64,000 bases of DNA, taken from the NCBI GenBank assembly GCA_001515265.1, contig LNDB01000002.1:124001-188000 (forward strand), written 5' to 3'. Every line of letters begins with the position of its first letter. Within the stretch, counting starts at the first letter, position 1. The position numbers and the translations under genes are program-made. The stretch is from Candidatus Dichloromethanomonas elyunquensis (GTDB lineage: Bacteria > Bacillota > Desulfitobacteriia > Desulfitobacteriales > Syntrophobotulaceae). Under the pieces are notes generated by a model that made no database searches, was not told the origin of the DNA, and worked only from the letters and a program-made list of their open reading frames with translations. Below are positions 42,547-51,939 of this stretch, piece by piece.

Positions 42547-43308
42547 ATGAGAATTATGCTTACCAATGACGATGGTTTTTTTGCGCCGGGAATTACAGCA
42601 CTCTATCATGTTTTATCGATAGACCGGCAGCATGAAATAGCCATTGTTGCCCCTGAAGGCCAAAGATCGGCTGCCGGGCGATCGATAACAATATATAAAC
42701 CTTTATTTGTTACCAATCATGATCTGCCTGGAAATGATACCGGGCTGGCTGTAAACGGTACCCCAACGGATTGCGTCAAGTTAGCCGTTCAGGGGGAAAT
42801 CCTTCACTATAAACCGGACCTTATCATTTCGGGGATTAATGACGGACCTAATGTTGGTACAGATATATTTTATTCCGGTACAGTAGCGGCTGCTATGGAA
42901 GGGGTCCTGTTAGGCATCCCATCCTTGGCAGTTTCGTTGGCGAGTTATGAATATCAAAATTATATGCCCAGTGCATATTTTATTAAGAATCTAATTGAAA
43001 GGCATCCTGATTTTTTGAATAACAGGGATGGCTTATTGAATATCAATATTCCGGGAATCGATAAGGACTGTTGGAAAGGTGTAAGATTTACCAAATTAGG
43101 CAAATCCGTTTATGACAATACCTTTGAGAGCAGGAAAGCCCCCTTTGGCAAAGAATATTTTTGGATCAGCGGGACTCCGGTCTACGGTGACGAGGAAGAT
43201 ACTGATTTAAAAGCTATCCAGCAAGGTTTTGTTTCGATTACACCCTTGCATGGTGATTTAACAGACTACAACAAAATGGAAAGGTTAAAGGATACGGATC
43301 TATCCTAA
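42547..43308 (+). CDS. surE: 5'/3'-nucleotidase SurE
   Basis: Divalent-metal nucleoside-monophosphate phosphatase, 253 residues. The metal motif NDDG is at residues 6-9 (MRIMLTNDDGFFAPGI), followed by VAPEGQRSAAGRSIT (about 36-50), NGTPTDCVKLA (about 76-86) and SGINDGPNVGTDIFYSGTVAAAMEG (about 97-121), all family signatures. I chose ATG 42547 since the canonical N-terminus starts there and GGAGGG lies upstream; the longer ORF from 42493 has an unrelated 18-residue lead. It may be coupled to the small membrane protein gene that follows after 2 bases. Confidence 0.94.
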   Translation: MRIMLTNDDGFFAPGITALYHVLSIDRQHEIAIVAPEGQRSAAGRSITIYKPLFVTNHDLPGNDTGLAVNGTPTDCVKLAVQGEILHYKPDLIISGINDGPNVGTDIFYSGTVAAAMEGVLLGIPSLAVSLASYEYQNYMPSAYFIKNLIERHPDFLNNRDGLLNINIPGIDKDCWKGVRFTKLGKSVYDNTFESRKAPFGKEYFWISGTPVYGDEEDTDLKAIQQGFVSITPLHGDLTDYNKMERLKDTDLS

Positions 43309-43310
43309 CG

Positions 43311-43568
43311 GTGAGGAGAATGGGCCTGATTTTTGTATTTTACTTCGGTATATTTGTGATTCTTTTTTTTTCCGGCAGTAAAAAAGGGGAAAGAATAAAT
43401 TTAAAAAAGGTATTTCTTTTTCCGGCTTTATTGGCCTGCTTGATTTTTATCTTATCAGTAGTAAAAGTATATTTTATCTATAAGATTTTTCTCCTTTTAA
43501 TTACTGGATTTTTATTGATTTTGACGTATTGGCATTATGGAGAAAGAATGCGAAAGTGGTTCAGGTAA
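43311..43568 (+). CDS. Small hydrophobic protein, 85 residues
   Basis: Not recognised. Two to three hydrophobic segments (about residues 5-21, 34-50 and 54-72) separated by a basic loop (SGSKKGERINLKK) and ending in a basic tail (YGERMRKWFR). The GTG at 43311 begins 2 bases after the surE stop and would rely on coupling; ATG 43320 is an alternative with AGGAG one base away. Function unknown. It is convergent with the spoVB-like gene and leaves 35 bases between stops. Confidence 0.55.
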   Translation: MRRMGLIFVFYFGIFVILFFSGSKKGERINLKKVFLFPALLACLIFILSVVKVYFIYKIFLLLITGFLLILTYWHYGERMRKWFR

Positions 43569-43603
43569 AACTCAAATCAGCTAGTTTAGCTTTGAATCTG
43601 CTT

Positions 43604-45145
43604 TCAATGGAAAATTCGATTCAATAGCGGAATTTTACCGATCTCCTTCGTGTTTATTCCGCCGTTTAATAGAAGGATTGCCACGTAAAATGTCAGGCCT
43701 AAAATCATTGATGTGAAATTCGTTATTGCCGTGTGATGGGTAAACCGCAGAAATATATTTAGGATTAAGATCATTCCCAATCCGGCCGAACCCGGCTGCA
43801 GCAGAATGGACCTCAGATCAAATTTCATTTTCAGATTGCGCTTGACCGCTAAGAGGTTGAGTATGGCTAAACATACAAATCCAAAGACATAAGCAAATGA
43901 ACTGCCGAGTAAACCGAGCACAGGGACACCGGTTAAATAATAAAGAAGCGGTAAACGGAATAGGGTGCTGATAATGGAATGAAACAAAGGAAGAAAGGTC
44001 TTCCCGAGTCCTTGTAAAATCCCGGTTGTGGTCTGCTGAAGATAGGCAAAAATACCGCCGATGGCAAGAACTTTTAAGACATTCGCAACTTCCCCGCTTT
44101 TAAATATTTGGGTCAGGGGTTGGGCATAATAGTACAAGGTGATGACACAGGGAAGCCCAAGTATAATCGTATAGCGAATCGCATCCGAGCAACGTTTTTG
44201 TGCTAATTGGTAATCTTTTCTCCCGATAGCTTCTGAGATAGCTGGGACTAGGGAGGTTGCCAAGGCAAATGTAAAAACACTTGGGAAGGTAAGGAGGGTC
44301 AAAGCTGTTCCTCCAAGCTGGCCAAAAAGAGAGGCTGCGCTTCTTGCCGAATAACCGGCAGCCTGGAGCTGCTTAGGGATGATCACAGCATCAAGGGCGG
44401 ATAAACCCGTGGACATGAGACGACCGCCTGTAACCGGCAGGGAAATCGTAACGAGATTCCAAATAATTGATTTGGCGCTTTCATGACTGAAATGCCTTAT
44501 ATTATTTCTTTCACTCCTTTTTAAGAGATACTGGAGTAAAATGACGCTGAAACCGGCGGCTTCTCCGCAAAGCATTCCTGCAGCCAGACCTGCCGCAGCC
44601 CATTCCACACCCTGCGGCAGTAATTTGAGGGATAGGGTAAATCCTACGGCAACACGGATAATTTGCTCACAGACCTGGCTTAAGGCAGAGGGAATCATGT
44701 TCTGCAAACCTTGAAAATAGCCCCGAAATCCTGAGGAAACTGATACGATAAAAATTGCTGGAATACAGATGCGGAATACCGCGAAGACACGTTTATCCGG
44801 TAAAAAAAGCCCTACGATAACAGGAGAAAAAATATATAAAATAACGGAAACGAATAACCCGCTTACAAATAAAATCAACAAAGCAATTCTGAATATCTTT
44901 TGCACATCGCCATAAGAACCCACTGAGACCTTTTCCGATACCATTTTCGAGATTGCCAGGGGAATTCCTGCAGTCGTTAAGACCAAGGCAGTCATATATA
45001 CGGGAAATACCATATAGTACAGCCCGAAAGATTCACTGCCGATATAGTGCATAATTAAATACTGATAACCAAAGCCCAGGATACGATTGATGAGGTTGGC
45101 GGTAAAAAGAATAACGGCACCATAGATCAGGTTGTTAGAACGCAT
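43604..45145 (-). CDS. spoVB: SpoVB/MurJ-like lipid flippase (MVF family)
   Basis: A 513-residue polytopic protein with about 14 membrane helices of the MOP/MVF superfamily. The N-terminus (NLIYGAVILFTANLINRILGFGYQYLIMHYIGSESFGLYYMVFP) is typical of SpoVB rather than vegetative MurJ, and the length matches. SpoVB is required for spore cortex synthesis and is thought to flip lipid II or a related precursor. ATG with AGGAGGT 5 bases upstream on the minus strand. Other MVF paralogs are common in clostridia, so the exact sporulation role is inferred. Confidence 0.83.
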   Translation of the reverse strand: MRSNNLIYGAVILFTANLINRILGFGYQYLIMHYIGSESFGLYYMVFPVYMTALVLTTAGIPLAISKMVSEKVSVGSYGDVQKIFRIALLILFVSGLFVSVILYIFSPVIVGLFLPDKRVFAVFRICIPAIFIVSVSSGFRGYFQGLQNMIPSALSQVCEQIIRVAVGFTLSLKLLPQGVEWAAAGLAAGMLCGEAAGFSVILLQYLLKRSERNNIRHFSHESAKSIIWNLVTISLPVTGGRLMSTGLSALDAVIIPKQLQAAGYSARSAASLFGQLGGTALTLLTFPSVFTFALATSLVPAISEAIGRKDYQLAQKRCSDAIRYTIILGLPCVITLYYYAQPLTQIFKSGEVANVLKVLAIGGIFAYLQQTTTGILQGLGKTFLPLFHSIISTLFRLPLLYYLTGVPVLGLLGSSFAYVFGFVCLAILNLLAVKRNLKMKFDLRSILLQPGSAGLGMILILNIFLRFTHHTAITNFTSMILGLTFYVAILLLNGGINTKEIGKIPLLNRIFH

Positions 45146-45256
45146 GAGTTACCTCCTGGTACTTAAGTGGAAAAGCTTGAGTTCTTTTACAACTTATGCA
45201 CTGGGAAATAAGCTCATGCTCTAAGTTTCTTATAGAGTTATTTTTTTTAAAAGGAT

Positions 45257-45286
45257 TTGACAAACAGACAGAGAATTAAGTATTGT
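45257..45286 (+). promoter_or_regulatory. Promoter of the EF-G-like gene
   Basis: Perfect TTGACA (45257-45262), an 18-base spacer and TATTGT (45281-45286), about 60 bases before the start codon. Confidence 0.55.
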
Positions 45287-45344
45287 TAGAATAATATAAA
45301 GATTGTGTAAATTTTTTTATTAATAAAACAAAGGGGAGATATTT

Positions 45345-47315
45345 TTGAAAAGTTATGACACCAAGAATATTCGCAACATTTGTTTTGTAGGGCACGGGGG
45401 ATCAGGTAAAACTTCGCTGGCTGAGACACTTCTTTTTAATGCGGGAGCGGTCAGCCGGATTGGCAAAGTAAATGATGGAAATACAGTCTCTGATTATCTT
45501 CAGGAAGAAATACAAAGACATATTTCGATCAGCACTTCTCTCATTCCCATTGAGCACGAGGGAGTAAAAGTTAACATTTTGGATACACCCGGTTATTCGG
45601 ATTTCATAGGTGAAGTCATCAGCGCTCTGCGTGTGGTTGAAAGCGGTATTTTGGTGCTGTGCGGCGTAGGCGGCGTAGAAGTACAGGCGGAAATTATCTG
45701 GGATCTCATGGATGAAAAACAACTTCCGCGAATTTGTTTTATTAACAAATTAGACAGGGAAAATTCTAACGCAGAAAGGGTTGTTGACCAGTTAAAAACT
45801 GCTTTTCCCAATGCCAGGTTTGTGCAGATGCAGATTCCGGTCGGGAAAGAAGCGGCTTTTGAAGGTGTAATTGATATTTTCCAGAGCAATATTCCTGACA
45901 AATATAAAGATGATATAGACATACTCAAAGAAGCTTTGGCCGAAGCTGCAGCTGAAGCCGATGATGAAGTTCTCATGAAATATCTAGATGGCGAAACTTT
46001 AAACGATGAAGAATTAAAACTGATTACCCAAAAAGCTGTTGCCCAAAATATGATCGTTCCTATTCTCTTCGGTTCTATGGAAAAGAACCTAGGGGTTAAG
46101 GAACTGATTCAATTTATAGCTGATAATGTCCCGGCACCTGCCCCGGCAGAAAAAAAATCAGCCTTAGTATTTAAAACCCTGGCTGATCCGTATCTCGGCA
46201 AGATGACTTTCTTTAGAGTTTACGGCGGGACCTTTGCCAGCGATACGATGGCCTATAATTCTACGCGTGAAGTTGAAGAAAAAATGGGACAGCTTTTCTT
46301 TCTGAAGGGAAAAAATCAGGAGAATACCCTTAACGTTCAACCCGGTGATATTGCTGTTGTTGCCAAACTGCAGGAGACTAAAACCGGAGACACGTTCTGT
46401 ACGAAGGACAAACCCGTTATCCTGGAAGGAATTACATTCCCGACACCGTGTTTGCCGCTTTCTGTCCGTCCGAAGAGTAAAGGTGACGAGGACAAACTAG
46501 GTTCAGCTCTGGCCCGTTTGGTGGATGAAGATCCGACGATCAGTATACGCAAGAATACGGAAACCAAACAAACGATTTTAAGCGGTTTGGGCGAAATGCA
46601 GTTGGATATCGTTGGCGAAAAATTAACCAGAAAATTTGGTGTTGCGGTTGAAACTGAAACTCCCAGAGTACCTTACAGAGAAACGATCAAGAAAATGGTT
46701 CAGGTCGAAGGCAAGCATAAGAAACAAAGCGGCGGGCACGGACAATATGGTCATGTCTGGATTAAAATGCAGCCAAACCCTGAAAAGGATTTCGAATTTA
46801 CCGAGGAAGTTTTTGGCGGTTCGGTACCGAAAAACTTTTTCCCGGCTGTGGAGAAGGGTTTGCGTGAGATCATACAGGAAGGCTATCTCGCGGGTTATCC
46901 TATGACCAATGTCAAATTCACCTTATATGACGGATCTTACCATAGCGTAGACTCTTCTGAAATGGCCTTTAAACTTGCGGCAACCCAGGCCTTCAAAAAG
47001 GGCGCTGAAATGGCCAATACCGTCCTTATGGAACCTATTGTAGAAGCTGAAGTGAAAGTACCGGATGCTTTTATGGGCGATGTCATCGGTGACCTGAACA
47101 CCAAGCGCGGCAGGGTACTGGGGATGGAGCTGGAAGGAAAATTTCAGGTTATTAAAGCGCAGGTTCCCCAGTCGGAAATGATGAGATATTCCATTGATTT
47201 AAAAGCAATGACCCAAGGGAGAGGAACATTTACAACCAAATTTATCGGATATGAAGAAGTACCCGCCAGAATTTCCGATTCGTTAGTAGCTCAGTTAAAG
47301 GCTCAGCAGGAATAG
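45345..47315 (+). CDS. Elongation factor G-like translational GTPase (EF-G2)
   Basis: A 656-residue EF-G paralog, shorter than housekeeping EF-G (about 690). G domain: P-loop GHGGSGKTSLAE (about 13-24), G3 DTPGYSDF (canonical DTPGHVDF, so the catalytic-region His is Tyr), G4 NKLDRE. Domains II-V follow, including GRGTFTTKFIGYEEVP at the end. Proteins of this group (EF-G2, as in Thermus) bind GTP and ribosomes but usually cannot replace EF-G; the His-to-Tyr change suggests slow hydrolysis. It lies away from the str operon (rpsL-rpsG-fusA-tuf), which supports the paralog reading. TTG start with GGGGAG upstream. Confidence 0.87.
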   Translation: MKSYDTKNIRNICFVGHGGSGKTSLAETLLFNAGAVSRIGKVNDGNTVSDYLQEEIQRHISISTSLIPIEHEGVKVNILDTPGYSDFIGEVISALRVVESGILVLCGVGGVEVQAEIIWDLMDEKQLPRICFINKLDRENSNAERVVDQLKTAFPNARFVQMQIPVGKEAAFEGVIDIFQSNIPDKYKDDIDILKEALAEAAAEADDEVLMKYLDGETLNDEELKLITQKAVAQNMIVPILFGSMEKNLGVKELIQFIADNVPAPAPAEKKSALVFKTLADPYLGKMTFFRVYGGTFASDTMAYNSTREVEEKMGQLFFLKGKNQENTLNVQPGDIAVVAKLQETKTGDTFCTKDKPVILEGITFPTPCLPLSVRPKSKGDEDKLGSALARLVDEDPTISIRKNTETKQTILSGLGEMQLDIVGEKLTRKFGVAVETETPRVPYRETIKKMVQVEGKHKKQSGGHGQYGHVWIKMQPNPEKDFEFTEEVFGGSVPKNFFPAVEKGLREIIQEGYLAGYPMTNVKFTLYDGSYHSVDSSEMAFKLAATQAFKKGAEMANTVLMEPIVEAEVKVPDAFMGDVIGDLNTKRGRVLGMELEGKFQVIKAQVPQSEMMRYSIDLKAMTQGRGTFTTKFIGYEEVPARISDSLVAQLKAQQE

Positions 47316-47333
47316 ATGACGAAGTAAGGATAG

Positions 47334-47366
47334 AAATCCCGTTATTTACGGGATTTTTGTTTTTTC
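47334..47366 (+). terminator. Terminator after the EF-G-like gene
   Basis: AAATCCCGT (47334-47342) / ACGGGATTT (47348-47356), 5-base loop, then TTGTTTTTT. Confidence 0.85.
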
Positions 47367-47515
47367 TATTTAAAGACCATTACTTGAAAAAGTAATTACT
47401 TAGATATAATATTAGAATAGTTTGTATAACGCTAAATTTGATCCATGCTTGGCTTTTTGAGCAGCAATCATGTAAAATTTAGACAAATATTTTATTACTG
47501 AGGTGGAGAGATAAC

Positions 47516-48685
47516 ATGAACAGTTTTTTAGCAGAACGCATGAGCCAACTCGGCAGCGAGACCGCTTTTCAAATGTTGGCTAAGGCGAAAGCCCTGGAAG
47601 CACAAGGAAAAGAAATTATCCATTTAGAGATTGGAGAGCCGGATTTTCCGACTCTTCCCAATGTTATTCAAAAAGGGACAGAAGCCATGTTTGCAGGCAT
47701 GACGAAATATACACCATCACCGGGATTGATCGAAGCAAGACAGGTTATCGCCGATTACATCGGCAGGACGAGGGGTTATACCGTTGATCCGGATGAAGTT
47801 GTCATGACTGCTGGCGGTAAACCGATTATGTTCTATTCGATTCTCGCCGTAGTCGATCCTGGAGATGAAGTTATTTATCCTAATCCCGGATTTCCAATTT
47901 ATGAATCTGTCATTCAATTTTCAGGCGGTATACCGGTTCCTATTCCCCTGCGTGAAGAGAACGAGTTTCGGATGGATATTCAGGAACTAAAATCTCTTAT
48001 TAACAATAGGACCAAATTAATCATTATCAACTCTCCGCAAAATCCTACCGGCGGAATGCTGACGAAAGAAGATCTGGAGGAAATGGCTAAGATCATAGGT
48101 GATCGCAATATCGTTATTTTATCGGATGAGATCTATGAAAATATTGTTTATGAAGGAAAAGCTTTTTCAATTACCTCTCTTCCCGGAATGCGGGAAAAGA
48201 CCATCATTTTAAACGGCTTTTCCAAAACTTATGCAATGACAGGCTGGCGTGCGGGCTATGGTGTTATGCCGAAGAATGTGGCTGAGCATATTACAAAATT
48301 AGTCATCAATAGTACTTCCTGTTTAGCAGGCTTTACCCAGATGGCATGTATTGAAGCTTTGACGGGGCCTCAAGATGAAGTGCGGAACAGGGTAGAACAA
48401 TTTAAGACCCGCAGGGACCATATCGTGGAAGGACTTAATACGATACCAGGTGTGAAATGTTTAAAACCAAAAGGCGCATTCTATGTTTTTCCCAATATCA
48501 AAGCTTTCGGCAAAACCAGCAGTGAGATTGCCGACTACTTACTGCATGAAGCAGGGGTTGCTACCCTTGGAGGAAGTTCCTTCGGTGCCTATGGGGAAGG
48601 CTATTTGAGAATATCCTATGCCAATTCTTTAGAAAATATAGAGAAAGCTGTCGAGAATATTGCAAAAGCATTAAATAAATTGTAA
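47516..48685 (+). CDS. Pyridoxal-phosphate aminotransferase, class I (aspartate/aromatic type)
   Basis: A 389-residue fold-type I enzyme. IHLEIGEPDF at the N-terminus, the PNPGFPIYES substrate region (about 122-131), NSPQNPTGG (about 173-181), SDEIYENIVYEG (about 205-216) and the PLP lysine in NGFSKTYAMTGWRAGYG (about 231-247). This is the bacterial subgroup I-gamma of aspartate aminotransferases, but several members use aromatic, alanine or other amino acids, so the substrate is left open. ATG with GAGGTGGAG upstream. Single gene, closed by an A/T-rich terminator. Confidence 0.93.
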   Translation: MNSFLAERMSQLGSETAFQMLAKAKALEAQGKEIIHLEIGEPDFPTLPNVIQKGTEAMFAGMTKYTPSPGLIEARQVIADYIGRTRGYTVDPDEVVMTAGGKPIMFYSILAVVDPGDEVIYPNPGFPIYESVIQFSGGIPVPIPLREENEFRMDIQELKSLINNRTKLIIINSPQNPTGGMLTKEDLEEMAKIIGDRNIVILSDEIYENIVYEGKAFSITSLPGMREKTIILNGFSKTYAMTGWRAGYGVMPKNVAEHITKLVINSTSCLAGFTQMACIEALTGPQDEVRNRVEQFKTRRDHIVEGLNTIPGVKCLKPKGAFYVFPNIKAFGKTSSEIADYLLHEAGVATLGGSSFGAYGEGYLRISYANSLENIEKAVENIAKALNKL

Positions 48686-48711
48686 AAAATTTATTAATAT
48701 TTACTAAATTA

Positions 48712-48766
48712 AGAATAATATTAAATAACTGAGTATAGTTATTTTAATATTATTCTATTTTTTTTA
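48712..48766 (+). terminator. A/T-rich terminator after the aminotransferase gene
   Basis: A 19-base arm AGAATAATATTAAATAACT (48712-48730) pairs with 48737-48756 with one bulged base, loop GAGTAT, followed by a T8 run. Confidence 0.8.
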
Positions 48767-49133
48767 TTTATTGTTTTAATACGCAAATATGTCAGAGTAA
48801 ACAACAACCTTTTAAAATAACAATTGTAAGAATAGTTTGAAAATTCTTATACATTGGACGTGTATAATGACAACAACAGATTAAATTGTGAAAACTTTGT
48901 ACATATTTGTTGCTATTATAGAAGTTTATCTTTATAATAAACATGAATTGAAACCTGTTCTTTTTAGTACATTCTCATTTAACAAATATTAGAATTGAAA
49001 GGGGGGTATAATACTGTAGGAAGGAAGGAGGAGTTGGGTCACTAAGGTCATTTATTGATTCGTCTATGGTTTCACGAATTTGGTTTCTAATTTTGATTAA
49101 TGCTAAATACTTGAGGGGAAAGAGGATGCCAAC
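48767..49133 (+). promoter_or_regulatory. Leader region of the ech hydrogenase operon
   Basis: No gene is visible in this 367-base stretch. Two TATAAT elements are present (48863-48868, with TTGAAA 20 bases upstream, and 49007-49012). Between them are TTGTGAAAAC (48886-48895), a half-site resembling the redox-sensor Rex box, and many A/T-rich repeats. A purine-rich GGAAGGAAGGAGGAG (49020-49034) has no gene behind it beyond a three-codon frame. A long, likely regulated leader is inferred; the exact promoter cannot be fixed by eye. Confidence 0.4.
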
Positions 49134-51020
49134 ATGAACACTGTGCTATTTTTAATTGTATATCCTGTTATTGTAGCGCTTCTCTTGCTCATCCTGCCGC
49201 AGCTAGCCATAAGGAAATTTATTGTCGTGGCTTCAACCGCAATTTTGACAGCAGCATCAATATACTTAACAGCTACTTATTTTAATACAGGTGCCGTATT
49301 CTTCGAGTTTGGCACTGAGGCTCTGAACGTGGGTATATTTGCTATTGAACTTGTTCTTGCCGCAACAATTATTATTATTTCCATTAAGCATAAACAGTTT
49401 TTAGCTGCGCTTTTGATGCTAATCGGGGCTGCGATGACAATCTGGTTTGAGCAAACATATGGCGAAGAAATTCACGTTGCAAACAACTTATTTGTGGACA
49501 ATTTATCTCTTATTATGACATTGATTATCGGTATTGTTGGAAGTCTCATAGCTTTATTTTCACTGGGATATATGGAAGAGTATCACCATCATCACCATGA
49601 TATGAAGAATAGGACGCCATTCTTCTTCTTTATTGTATATGTATTTTTAGGCGCTATGTATGGAGTTGTCTTTGCCAACAACCTGATGTGGTTATTGTTC
49701 TGCTGGGAAATCACAACATTCTGTTCGTTCTTCCTGATCGGTTACAGTCGTGATGAAATTGCGACTAAGAATGCATTCCAAGCTTTGAAAATGAATCTTT
49801 TCGGTGGTCTGGGTTTTTCTGCCGCTATCATACTTCTTTTTATGAATGCACATACAGTTGAACTGAATCAACTTTCCGGTTTAGCTTCAGCTGTTGTTTT
49901 ATTGCCTGCAGCTTTACTTGCATTTGCCGGCATCACCAAATCAGCTCAGATGCCGTTTTGTTCTTGGCTTTTAGGAGCAATGGTTGCTCCGACACCCGTT
50001 TCCGCACTGCTTCATTCCAGTACAATGGTTAAAGCCGGTGTTTATCTGATTATCAGACTTTCTCCAATATTTGCGTTTGTTCAAGGCGGAGCTACAGTAG
50101 GTTTATTTGTTGCTATGGTCGGAGCTGTCACTTTCGTTCTTACATCTTTTATGGCTATTTCCCAGACGGATGCGAAGAGAGTACTTGCTTATTCAACGAT
50201 CGCCAACCTTGGCTTAATCGTAGTCTGTGCCGGAATTGGAACTTACGAATTGGTATGGGCTGCCATTATGCTGGTTATCTTCCATGCTATCGCTAAATCC
50301 CTTCTCTTCCTTTCCGTGGGTACTGTTGAACATAACCTCGGAGACCGTGTTATTGAATCTATGGATGGTCTTATTGTAAAGATGCCTAAAGTTGCAGTCG
50401 GAATGGTTATTGGTATCGCTGGAATGTTCCTGGCTCCTTTCGGTATGCTCATCAGTAAGTGGGCTGCCCTTGAAGGACTGGTCGCCGCCAATCCGATTCT
50501 TACCGTTTTCGTTGCCTTCGGTAGTGCTGCAACCTTATTCTTCTGGACCAAATGGTTGGGTAAACTCATCATGATCAAAGAAAAACCTGCAGACTTCCAT
50601 CCGCACGTTCCAGGTTCTCAATCGTTTACCTTAACTTGTTTGGCAATCATGACAGTGGGTGTATGTCTTCTCTTCCCGCTGATTTCTAAATATTCTTTGG
50701 AACCTTTTATCGCTTCGATCTATGGTCATGCATATATGCTTGATCAAAGCAATGTTGCGATTCTGCTTATCATGATGGCTTTGGTTCTTGTTCTGCCGTT
50801 ACGTCTCTTAAGCTACGAAAATTTGAATTATAAACCCCAGTATCTGGCCGGTACTAATTTGAGTGAAAAAGAGAAATTTTACGGTTCCCTTGGTCTTACC
50901 CGAGATCTTAGTATGAGAAGTTTCTATCTGGCCAGTATTTTTGGCGAGGACAAACTATTTAAACTCGGTGTCGTCTCCAGTATTATTCTAATTCTTATCA
51001 TGATTGGAGTGGGAATGTAA
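49134..51020 (+). CDS. echA: Ech hydrogenase subunit A (NuoL-like antiporter subunit)
   Basis: Proton-translocating membrane subunit, 628 residues with about 14-16 helices. The antiporter core is clear: FCWEITTFCSFFLIGYSRDE (conserved Glu in the helix near 190), KNAFQALKMNLFGG, then ITKSAQMPFCSWLLGAMVAPTPVSALLHSSTMVKAGVYLIIRL (conserved Lys and His, about 263-306). Ech complexes couple ferredoxin oxidation and H2 formation to ion pumping. A short histidine run (HHHHH near residue 150) is odd. First gene of echABCDEF; AAAGAGG precedes the ATG. Stop and next start overlap (TAATG). Confidence 0.92.
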   Translation: MNTVLFLIVYPVIVALLLLILPQLAIRKFIVVASTAILTAASIYLTATYFNTGAVFFEFGTEALNVGIFAIELVLAATIIIISIKHKQFLAALLMLIGAAMTIWFEQTYGEEIHVANNLFVDNLSLIMTLIIGIVGSLIALFSLGYMEEYHHHHHDMKNRTPFFFFIVYVFLGAMYGVVFANNLMWLLFCWEITTFCSFFLIGYSRDEIATKNAFQALKMNLFGGLGFSAAIILLFMNAHTVELNQLSGLASAVVLLPAALLAFAGITKSAQMPFCSWLLGAMVAPTPVSALLHSSTMVKAGVYLIIRLSPIFAFVQGGATVGLFVAMVGAVTFVLTSFMAISQTDAKRVLAYSTIANLGLIVVCAGIGTYELVWAAIMLVIFHAIAKSLLFLSVGTVEHNLGDRVIESMDGLIVKMPKVAVGMVIGIAGMFLAPFGMLISKWAALEGLVAANPILTVFVAFGSAATLFFWTKWLGKLIMIKEKPADFHPHVPGSQSFTLTCLAIMTVGVCLLFPLISKYSLEPFIASIYGHAYMLDQSNVAILLIMMALVLVLPLRLLSYENLNYKPQYLAGTNLSEKEKFYGSLGLTRDLSMRSFYLASIFGEDKLFKLGVVSSIILILIMIGVGM

Positions 51021-51877
51021 TGAGCGGAATGAATTCTTGGATCGCTGTAGTTCTCTATATCGTTCTGGCCCCGATCATTGGTGGTTTAATAGCGGGGGTG
51101 GACCGTAAAATTTCGGCGAGGATGCAAGGCCGTTTCGGTCCGCCTCTCCTTCAGCCGTTCTATGACGTTTTTAAATTAATGTCCAAAGAAAATATAGTCG
51201 TAAATAAACATCAAAAGTTCTATGTTCTTTGCTTCCTCATCTTTGTCATCATCACAGGTTGCATCTTCTTTTCCGGCGGAGATCTGCTTCTGGCAATCTT
51301 TGCTCTAACTCTAGGAAGTGTATTCCTGATTATCGCAGCTTATTCCACTTATTCTCCTTACGCCTATATTGGTGCTGAAAGGGAAATGCTGCAGATGATG
51401 GCTTATGAGCCCATGGTTATTCTGACAATCGTCGGAATGTACATGGTAACCAAAAGTTTCAACGTAGTTGACATTTTTACCTATAATCAGCCTTTAATCT
51501 ACACATTACCGGGAATTTTCTTAGGATTCCTTTTCATCTTAACTATTAAATTCCGCAAATCCCCGTTTGATATCTCCATGTCCCACCATGCACATCAGGA
51601 GATCGTTCGCGGAGTAATCACCGAGTTTTCCGGTAAAGAACTGGCTTATGTAGAAATTGCCCACTGGTATGAAAATGTCTTCCTGTTGGGAATGGTTTTC
51701 CTGTTCTTTGCTACCAACTGGGCGATAGGGGCTGCGTTTGCTGTTGTCACTTATTTACTGGAAATCTTTATCGATAACAATAACTCCCGTCTGAAATGGC
51801 AGTTCGCACTGGGAAGCGCCTGGATTGTAGCATTGATTCTGGGAGTAGGCAACATCGCTGTCTTAGCGCTCAAGTAA
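51020..51877 (+). CDS. echB: Ech hydrogenase subunit B (NuoH-like)
   Basis: A 285-residue membrane subunit homologous to NuoH, linking the hydrogenase module to the ion pump. About eight helices. Conserved cytosolic loops are present: GLIAGVDRKISARMQGRFGPPLLQPFYDVFKLMSKEN (about 18-60), AYIGAEREMLQMMAYEP (about 115-131) and the RKSPFDIS...HQEIVRGVITEFSGKELAYVEIAHW segment (about 178-215) with its acidic residues. Starts on ATG overlapping the echA stop. A 62-base gap to echC carries a new ribosome site. Confidence 0.93.
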   Translation: MSGMNSWIAVVLYIVLAPIIGGLIAGVDRKISARMQGRFGPPLLQPFYDVFKLMSKENIVVNKHQKFYVLCFLIFVIITGCIFFSGGDLLLAIFALTLGSVFLIIAAYSTYSPYAYIGAEREMLQMMAYEPMVILTIVGMYMVTKSFNVVDIFTYNQPLIYTLPGIFLGFLFILTIKFRKSPFDISMSHHAHQEIVRGVITEFSGKELAYVEIAHWYENVFLLGMVFLFFATNWAIGAAFAVVTYLLEIFIDNNNSRLKWQFALGSAWIVALILGVGNIAVLALK

Positions 51878-51939
51878 CTGTCAATGGACTAATGTCGAGA
51901 ATCAAATCATTATTATCTTACGCGATTGAGGTGAAATGA

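Noticed and set aside
48886-48895. Rex redox-sensor site upstream of the ech operon.
   Set aside because: Only one half (TTGTGAA) matches; the opposite half (TTCACAA) is absent, so I noted it only as a weak half-site.
49560-49600. Histidine run in EchA taken as a possible tag or assembly artefact.
   Set aside because: The run is in frame with natural flanking sequence and lies in a loop of a membrane protein; nothing else suggests a vector origin.
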